Assembly: GCF_003820355.1 (NCBI RefSeq)
Contig: NZ_RPOK01000006.1
Coordinates: forward strand, 62,001-126,000
DNA from: Paralteromonas sediminis
GTDB lineage: Bacteria > Pseudomonadota > Gammaproteobacteria > Enterobacterales > Alteromonadaceae
DNA: 64,000 nt
Reading direction: 5' to 3'
Within the stretch, counting starts at the first letter, position 1, and each line of letters opens with the position of its first letter. The notes below the pieces were generated by a model. The model saw only the letters and a program-made list of their open reading frames with translations. It did not search any database and was not told the origin of the DNA. Of this stretch, positions 58,506 to 64,000 are shown in pieces. The translations under genes and the position numbers were made by a program.

Positions 58506-60371
58506 ATGCAACAAATTGCCACATCGCAGAAAGAGATTGCCGCAGGTGCACTGCCCATAGACATTAATGTTGAAACGCAGCCAGAAGGCCAAGCATTTCA
58601 ATCCGTGTTGCAGTCGGCGACGTCGGCTAAGCCCAAAGCGAACGAGCAAAGCATGCCCGCAACGTCAAAGCAACCTGTTGACAATCAATCGCAAAATCGC
58701 GTGTATGAACAAGAGGTAGATGAAGGTGTTGTATCCCTCGATAAGGCAGAGATGAGTAATCAAAAGCCCGATGTTGAGGAAGCGCCCATGGTACCCACTA
58801 AGGTCTCCGATAAGACTGAAAAAGCCGACCAGAGTCTGACTGAAAATGAGCAAGTCCAGGCAGAAATTGACGAAATTCTTGGCAACAATGACGTTGCAGA
58901 TATTGATTGGGTGAGCTTTGTTGAAGCTATTGACAAGCAATTGGCACCTGAGTCTAAAAAGATAAATGATCTTGCACAAGATGACGTGTCATTTGACAGT
59001 GACATTGAACAACAAGAGGCTCAGAGTAAGACAGAAGACACAGAATCAGCGCCCGTTTTATTTATTGAGTCTGACGAGGCTGTGATCGACATTCCCATTG
59101 AAGATGCCATTATTGAAGCTATCCAACAGCCAGCAGAGCAGGTAAGTGAAGAGTCAAAAGTGATTATTGCTTCCTGGTCAAATAAAGTGGCGGAATTACT
59201 AGAGTCCGAGCAAACAGAGGGTAGCAAGGAGCAAATGAACCAGGGTGCTGATGCGTTGTTGTTGCAAGGCCTGGTACTGAACACGGTTGATCAGAGTTCT
59301 GACCCTGATGCAGGAGAGACGGATCTCAGTGAAAAGGATGTTGCTGATTTATTGTTGGATCAAGCGGTTACGTCGGAAGAGGTTGTGGCAGAAGACAGTG
59401 GACACATTATCTTCCCTATTGTTGTCGATAATACGGAGAAAGAAATTAAGACTGAGGCATTAACTGACAAAACGGTTCAGCCAGTCAACGTTGAGCCTCT
59501 TATCGTTAGTGATGAAGTCATAATGCCACTTGCAGAACATGTTGCTTCTGTTTTAGATAACGCGGCACAAGAAAAAGCGGCGGTTAAGGCTATCTCAGGT
59601 GAACTCGCTGCTATGATTAAAGAATTCACTGCACAGAAGTCTGAGGGAAGAGAACCAGGTATCAGTCTCAAGAAAGCTGTTGCTGCGGCAATTGATAAAG
59701 GCGAGCTAAGCCTTACCGCTGAGCAGCAGCAAGCCGTTGCTCATCAGGTGAGCCGTGCAGAGCAAATGGTGAATGTAATAAAAGCAGTGGCTGATTCTTC
59801 ACCTCAACCCTTGCACTCAGTGCTAGGACCACAGTCTTCTAGCACCAGCGAACAACAACTCTTTGCAGCTGCTGAGCGTCTTACCGCAGAGGGAAGCACA
59901 CAGGTTTCAGATCAGATAAAAGCCGCACAAACGACACAGGGACAGATAGATAAGCCGGTACCAGTGCATCAGCCGGAAGGGCAAAAGCAAGTCGCAGAAA
60001 AGATTCGCTGGATGGTCAACAGTCGAACGACCGCTGCTGAAATTCGTCTAGATCCGCCTGAGCTCGGTAGTATGCAAATACGAGTTAACATGTCTGGTGA
60101 CACTGCCTCAGTGAGTTTTGTTGTGCAATCTGCACAAGCCAGAGATGTATTGGCGGATGCCACCCCGCGATTGAGAGACATGCTCGCTGAACAAGGTATT
60201 GACCTAGGGGAGTCTTTTGTAGAGCAGCAAGACCAACAACAGCAGTTTGAGGGTGATGAGGGCGGTTCAGGCGGAAGCCCCGCAAACTTTGGTGTTGAAG
60301 AGGAAGAGATGACTGTTGTTGAACAACCCATCAATCGGCCTTCTGTTTACAACATTGATGCGTATGTTTAA
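58506..60371 (+). CDS. fliK: FliK hook-length control protein
   Basis: The 621-residue protein has a long, very acidic, low-conservation N-terminal region (about 1-480) that works as a molecular ruler, and the conserved Flg_hook domain near 500-580 (KIRWMVNSRTTAAEIRLDPP, ELGSMQIRVNMSG, ARDVLADATPRLRDMLAEQG) that switches export specificity. The Gln-rich end (DQQQQFEGDEGGSGGS) is common in FliK. It starts the fliK-R unit. Confidence 0.92.
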   Translation: MQQIATSQKEIAAGALPIDINVETQPEGQAFQSVLQSATSAKPKANEQSMPATSKQPVDNQSQNRVYEQEVDEGVVSLDKAEMSNQKPDVEEAPMVPTKVSDKTEKADQSLTENEQVQAEIDEILGNNDVADIDWVSFVEAIDKQLAPESKKINDLAQDDVSFDSDIEQQEAQSKTEDTESAPVLFIESDEAVIDIPIEDAIIEAIQQPAEQVSEESKVIIASWSNKVAELLESEQTEGSKEQMNQGADALLLQGLVLNTVDQSSDPDAGETDLSEKDVADLLLDQAVTSEEVVAEDSGHIIFPIVVDNTEKEIKTEALTDKTVQPVNVEPLIVSDEVIMPLAEHVASVLDNAAQEKAAVKAISGELAAMIKEFTAQKSEGREPGISLKKAVAAAIDKGELSLTAEQQQAVAHQVSRAEQMVNVIKAVADSSPQPLHSVLGPQSSSTSEQQLFAAAERLTAEGSTQVSDQIKAAQTTQGQIDKPVPVHQPEGQKQVAEKIRWMVNSRTTAAEIRLDPPELGSMQIRVNMSGDTASVSFVVQSAQARDVLADATPRLRDMLAEQGIDLGESFVEQQDQQQQFEGDEGGSGGSPANFGVEEEEMTVVEQPINRPSVYNIDAYV

Positions 60372-60432
60372 TTGTCGTTCGTCGTTGCTTGAATCATAAT
60401 AAGCAGTATGTACAAACGTAGAGACCCGATAA

Positions 60433-60966
60433 ATGGCTGAAGAAGAGTTACAGATAGAAGAAGGTGGAAAGAAAGGCAAAATGATGATCATCATCATTGC
60501 TGTTGTTGTCCTTATAGTGAGCGGGGCAGCGGCCTACTTTTTCTTGTTTAGCAGCGATGATACGCCCGTCGAAAGCACAGCAACTGAAGCCGCTCAGGGT
60601 GGTGAAGGTGACGCTGCGTCAGCCGCACCTGCATCTGCATCGACGGGTACAGCATTATATGTTGCCATGCCTAGGCCGTTTGTCTTCAACGTGCCAGGAA
60701 CCGGAAGAGATCGCCTCGTGCAAATAAAGGTTCAGTTAATGGTGAGAGGGTCCGATAACGAGGAGACTGCCAAGTCGCACATTCCTCTAATTGAAGGCAC
60801 GCTGTTACAGACTTTTAGTGCGAGCAATGCTGACGATTTGGTCACCGAAGCCGGTAAGATGGCCTTAAGAGAGGATGCGCTTTCAGCGGTCCGTGGACGG
60901 TTGCAAGAAATTACTGGCAAAGATGTGGTTGAGCAGGTGTTGTTTACCGGCTTTGTGATGCAATAA
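60433..60966 (+). CDS. fliL: FliL basal body-associated protein
   Basis: The 177-residue protein has a short cytoplasmic N-terminus, one membrane helix (about residues 17-37, MMIIIIAVVVLIVSGAAAYF), an Ala/Ser-rich linker and the periplasmic FliL domain (RPFVFNVPGTGRDRLVQIKV, ALSAVRGRLQEITGKDVVEQ). It surrounds the stator. It lies 12 bases before fliM. Confidence 0.94.
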   Translation: MAEEELQIEEGGKKGKMMIIIIAVVVLIVSGAAAYFFLFSSDDTPVESTATEAAQGGEGDAASAAPASASTGTALYVAMPRPFVFNVPGTGRDRLVQIKVQLMVRGSDNEETAKSHIPLIEGTLLQTFSASNADDLVTEAGKMALREDALSAVRGRLQEITGKDVVEQVLFTGFVMQ

Positions 60967-60978
60967 CGAGGAATTTGC

Positions 60979-62037
60979 GTGAGCGATTTACTTTCACAAG
61001 ACGAGATCGATGCCCTATTACACGGGGTTGATGATGTAGAAGAAGAAGACGTTTCCGAATCCGAAGCGAGTTCTTCTGCGCTTGAATACGATTTTTCGTC
61101 GCAAGACAGAATTGTTCGTGGACGCATGCCTACACTTGAAATTGTGAATGAACGCTTTGCCCGACATATGCGCGTGAGTTTATTCAACATGATGCGTCGT
61201 TCTGCTGAAGTGTCAATTAATGGCATTCAGATGATCAAGTTCGGCGAGTATATCCACACGCTTTTTGTTCCGACTAGCTTAAATATGGTTCGCTTCAGAC
61301 CACTTAAGGGCACTGGCTTGATCACGATGGAAGCCAGGCTTGTGTTTATTCTGGTCGATAACTTTTTTGGTGGTGATGGTCGCTATCACGCTAAAATTGA
61401 AGGCCGTGAGTTTACGCCAACAGAACGTCGAATTATTCAAATGCTGCTCAAAATCATTTTTGAAGATTACAAAGAAGCCTGGGCTCCCGTGATGGATGTG
61501 TCATTTGAATACCTGGATTCTGAAGTTAATCCGGCCATGGCGAACATTGTAAGCCCGACCGAAGTGGTGGTGATTAGCTCCTTTCACATCGAGCTGGATG
61601 GTGGTGGTGGTGACTTCCACGTTTCTTTGCCCTATTCGATGCTTGAGCCCATTCGTGAGTTACTCGATGCCGGTGTGCAAAGTGACAAAGAAGATACTGA
61701 TTTACGTTGGAGCAAAGCATTACGTGATGAAATTATGGATGTGGATGTGTTGTTGACTACCCATATGCTTGATTTTGAACTGAGCTTGCAAGAACTTATG
61801 GACGTCAAAGCCGGTGATGTGATCCCGGTCGAAATCCCAGAACATATCACTGTATTAATAGAAGGCTTACCAACGTTCAGAGCGAAGATGGGTCGCTCTC
61901 GGGACAATTTGGCATTACAGATTGTTGAGAAAATTCCACGTCCAACTTCAGTGAAGTCTGAATTGCAATTACTGACCCGAAATGGTCGGATTATTGACAA
62001 CGATGCTGAGCTGCAAGTATTGGAAGAAGATTTGTAG
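60979..62037 (+). CDS. fliM: FliM motor switch protein
   Basis: The 352-residue protein begins with the CheY-P-binding peptide LLSQDEIDALLHG, followed by the middle domain (RIVRGRMPTLEIVNERFARH) with its GGXG-type loop and a C-terminal SpoA domain (AGDVIPVEIPEHITVLIEGL). The start is GTG 60979 with ACGAGGAA upstream. The N-terminal CheY-binding motif implies chemotactic control of rotation. Confidence 0.96.
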   Translation: MSDLLSQDEIDALLHGVDDVEEEDVSESEASSSALEYDFSSQDRIVRGRMPTLEIVNERFARHMRVSLFNMMRRSAEVSINGIQMIKFGEYIHTLFVPTSLNMVRFRPLKGTGLITMEARLVFILVDNFFGGDGRYHAKIEGREFTPTERRIIQMLLKIIFEDYKEAWAPVMDVSFEYLDSEVNPAMANIVSPTEVVVISSFHIELDGGGGDFHVSLPYSMLEPIRELLDAGVQSDKEDTDLRWSKALRDEIMDVDVLLTTHMLDFELSLQELMDVKAGDVIPVEIPEHITVLIEGLPTFRAKMGRSRDNLALQIVEKIPRPTSVKSELQLLTRNGRIIDNDAELQVLEEDL

Positions 62038-62053
62038 TAAATAGGGGGAACCT

Positions 62054-62476
62054 ATGAGTGAAGAAGAAGGTTTAGACGATTGGGCGGCAGCAATGGCCGA
62101 ACAGGCCGATGCAGAGGCTGATGAACAAGCAGGCGAAAACGCAAGCGATGGAGACGATGTTCAGGTTGCTGAACTCGACGAGTTTGGTGAATCTGCGCCT
62201 ATTACCAGCGAAGAAAAGAAAAAACTTGATACGATTTTAGATATCCCTGTGACTATCTCTATGGAGGTAGGGCGCAGTCATATCAGTATCCGAAATCTGC
62301 TGCAATTGAACCAAGGTTCGGTTGTAGAATTAGACCGCGTGGCGGGCGAACCACTTGATGTGCTAGTAAATGGCACGTTGATTGCTCATGGAGAAGTAGT
62401 AGTAGTCAACGACAAATTCGGTATACGCCTGACAGATGTTATTAGCCAAATCGAGAGAATCAAAAAACTTAGATAA
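62054..62476 (+). CDS. fliN: FliN motor switch protein
   Basis: The 140-residue protein has an acidic N-terminus rich in Glu, Asp and Ala (about 1-50) and a C-terminal SpoA domain ([40 protein letters not shown]). It forms the lower C ring with FliM. AGGGGGAA precedes the ATG. The next gene starts inside its 3' end. Confidence 0.95.
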   Translation: MSEEEGLDDWAAAMAEQADAEADEQAGENASDGDDVQVAELDEFGESAPITSEEKKKLDTILDIPVTISMEVGRSHISIRNLLQLNQGSVVELDRVAGEPLDVLVNGTLIAHGEVVVVNDKFGIRLTDVISQIERIKKLR

Positions 62477-62921
62477 ATCCTATTTAAAATCAATAGGATA
62501 TTATTCCTTATTTAGCCTTTTCTCCACTCGAGTAAGCGCACAGGAAAGTGCCTCTCCCTCAACAAGCGTCAGTGATTTTGGCACCCTGTTGTCCATTTCT
62601 CTGTCGCTTTTTGTTGTTTTAGCCCTTATTTTTGGTCTTGCCTACCTAATGCGTCGGTTTACTGTCACTTCCTCGGGGAATGGCCAGATGAAGGTGGTCG
62701 CCAGCATGATGGCTGGGGCTAAGGAGCGCATCATGGTGCTTCAGGTAGGTGATGAGCAACATTTGATTGGCATCACACCTAACAATATTAATCACTTATC
62801 CACGCTAAAAGCCCCTCTGGAGACGCAAAAGCCTACTTCGTTGCCTGCTGACGGTACCTTTAAAGATAAGTTAGTGGAAGCCATGGCTGCCAGAATAAAG
62901 CCGGAGAAGAAACATGATTAA
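62436..62921 (+). CDS. fliO: FliO export apparatus membrane protein
   Basis: The protein has one membrane helix ([20 protein letters not shown], near residues 50-70), then the basic [20 protein letters not shown] and the FliO C-terminal domain. It assists assembly of FliP. The start is uncertain: the only standard upstream start in frame is the ATG at 62436, 41 bases inside fliN and without a good ribosome-binding site. No ATG, GTG or TTG occurs between the fliN stop and the membrane helix, so this overlapped start (161 residues) is taken. Confidence 0.82.
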   Translation: MLLAKSRESKNLDKSYLKSIGYYSLFSLFSTRVSAQESASPSTSVSDFGTLLSISLSLFVVLALIFGLAYLMRRFTVTSSGNGQMKVVASMMAGAKERIMVLQVGDEQHLIGITPNNINHLSTLKAPLETQKPTSLPADGTFKDKLVEAMAARIKPEKKHD

Positions 62922-63660
62922 GCTTCTTCTATTTATTGTACTGCTCATCGTTATTCCTGACAGTTACGCCCAGCAGGGCATTTCTGCCGTTACTGTCACT
63001 ACAAACCCCAACGGAAGCCAAGAATACTCCATGACCTTGCAAGCGCTGTTTATCATGACAGCGCTGAGCCTGATCCCAGCATTCGTCATGATGATGACAT
63101 CTTTTACTCGCATCATCGTAGTTTTGTCTATCCTTCGTCAGGCCATTGGGCTTCAGCAGTCTCCGTCAAGCCAAATACTGATAGGCGTAAGCTTGTTCCT
63201 TACCATGTTTATTATGGCACCAGTCTTTGAAGAGGTGAATGAGCGAGCTCTGCAACCGTATCTTGAGGAAGAGATGACCTCCATAGAAGCATTTGAACAG
63301 GCCAAGGGACCAATGCGTGAGTTCATGCTCTCGCAAACTCGGGTTAAAGACTTGGAAACCTTTGTGCAAATTGCTGGGCAGGAGGGCGTTTACGCAGATC
63401 CTTCTGAGGTGCCTTTAACCATATTGATCCCAGCTTTTGTGACCAGTGAATTGAAAACTGCCTTTCAGATTGGCTTTATGCTGTTTATTCCGTTTTTGAT
63501 TATTGATTTAGTGGTGGCTTCTATCCTGATGGCGATGGGTATGATGATGTTGTCACCTATGATTGTCTCTTTACCATTTAAGCTCATGTTGTTCGTATTA
63601 GTCGATGGCTGGAACTTAATTTTTGGCACATTGGCGTCTAGTTTTGGAATGGGGACATAG
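62914..63660 (+). CDS. fliP: FliP export gate protein
   Basis: The 248-residue protein has a signal peptide ending near DSYA, then the conserved [36 protein letters not shown] and the C-terminal [20 protein letters not shown]. FliP forms the export pore with FliQ and FliR. It overlaps fliO by eight bases and precedes fliQ by two. Confidence 0.96.
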   Translation: MIKLLLFIVLLIVIPDSYAQQGISAVTVTTNPNGSQEYSMTLQALFIMTALSLIPAFVMMMTSFTRIIVVLSILRQAIGLQQSPSSQILIGVSLFLTMFIMAPVFEEVNERALQPYLEEEMTSIEAFEQAKGPMREFMLSQTRVKDLETFVQIAGQEGVYADPSEVPLTILIPAFVTSELKTAFQIGFMLFIPFLIIDLVVASILMAMGMMMLSPMIVSLPFKLMLFVLVDGWNLIFGTLASSFGMGT

Positions 63661-63662
63661 CA

Positions 63663-63932
63663 ATGCAACCAGAAGTGTTTGTTGAAATTTTGCGCGAATC
63701 AATGTTTATGGTGATTTTGCTGGTCTCCGCGGTCATTCTGCCGAGTTTGGTGGTAGGACTAGTGGTTGCTGTGTTCCAAGCTGCGACATCAATCAATGAG
63801 CAGACCATGAGTTTTTTGCCAAGGCTGATTGTTACGCTGCTGGCGCTGAGCTGGGGTGGAAACTGGCTACTGACCAAGATAATGGATTTCACTTATCACA
63901 TGGTCGATCTTATCCCGCAGGTAACGGGCTAG
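63663..63932 (+). CDS. fliQ: FliQ export gate protein
   Basis: The 89-residue protein with two membrane helices has the FliQ signature LVVGLVVAVFQAATSINEQT followed by MSFLPRL. It packs around FliP/FliR in the export gate. It lies two bases after fliP and two before fliR. Confidence 0.95.
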   Translation: MQPEVFVEILRESMFMVILLVSAVILPSLVVGLVVAVFQAATSINEQTMSFLPRLIVTLLALSWGGNWLLTKIMDFTYHMVDLIPQVTG

Positions 63933-63934
63933 TT

Positions 63935-64000
63935 ATGATTATTCCCTTAGATAGCATAACGCAGTTTTTGGCAGATTTAATGCTGCCTTTTATGCGTATC
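63935..64000 (+). CDS. fliR: FliR export gate protein, N-terminal end (partial)
   Basis: The first 22 codons (MIIPLDSITQFLADLMLPFM and on) follow fliQ by two bases and run off the window. The short amphipathic start ending in PFMRI fits the beginning of FliR, and the position after fliQ is invariant in related clusters. Confidence 0.85.
   Translation, partial: MIIPLDSITQFLADLMLPFMRI

Overview
The window is a chromosomal polar-flagellum locus of a gammaproteobacterium. The gene order (flgB-L block, flagellin array, flaG-fliD-fliS, glycan island, flrABC, fliE-R), the FlrA/FlrB/FlrC cascade with sigma-54 and sigma-28 promoters, and several short (about 276 aa) flagellins suggest a marine Alteromonadales-type bacterium (Alteromonas/Shewanella-like). 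This is inferred from gene content; no taxonomic search was possible. All genes are on the + strand except a sialidase-like gene at about 10-11 kb and a three-gene unit at 44.6-47.3 kb.

Layout: 1-10085 holds the end of flgC, then flgD-flgE with a terminator, then flgF-flgG-flgH-flgI-flgJ-flgK-flgL behind a sigma-54 promoter. 10089-11027 is a reverse-strand sialidase-like beta-propeller gene. 11258-15940 holds four tandem flagellin genes with long structured intergenic regions. 16028-30068 is one nearly gapless run: flaG, fliD, fliS, a fliT-like gene, a large Maf glycosyltransferase, the full pseudaminic acid pathway (pseB, C, F, I, G, H), and an acyl module (acyl carrier protein, short-chain reductase, AMP-dependent ligase) placed before pseH. 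30415-34732 holds glycosyltransferases. 34847-40315 is a second nonulosonic (sialic) acid operon: neuB, neuC, HisF-like, HisH-like, sugar amidotransferase, neuA. 40400-44630 holds tailoring enzymes (FkbM and other methyltransferases, a PhyH dioxygenase). 44617-47342 on the - strand holds FkbM, PhyH and a polysialyltransferase-like protein. 47744-48541 is a fifth, divergent flagellin. 48686-52624 is flrA-flrB-flrC. 52727-64000 is fliE to the start of fliR.

How it fits together: FlrA (with sigma-54) should fire flrBC and fliE-J, and a GCCAA-TTGGC palindrome occurs at both promoters. FlrB/FlrC should then fire later sigma-54 promoters, such as those seen before flgF and fliK. Sigma-28 should fire flagellins. 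Excellent sigma-28 promoter matches also precede three glycan transcription units (30353-30379, 34756-34782, and 47394-47368 on the - strand), which would couple sugar synthesis to late flagellar assembly.

The least expected signals are these. (1) The 3' regions of two flagellin genes carry a hairpin whose 14-nt loop is perfectly complementary (12 nt) to the ribosome-binding region of fliC2, and over 9 nt to those of fliC3 and fliS. (2) The sialic acid operon encodes an acetamidino-forming trio (HisF/HisH/WbpG-like) with NeuB/NeuC of the true Neu5Ac type and no legionaminic acid genes. (3) A sialidase-like gene and a polysialyltransferase-like gene lie in the same flagellar locus.
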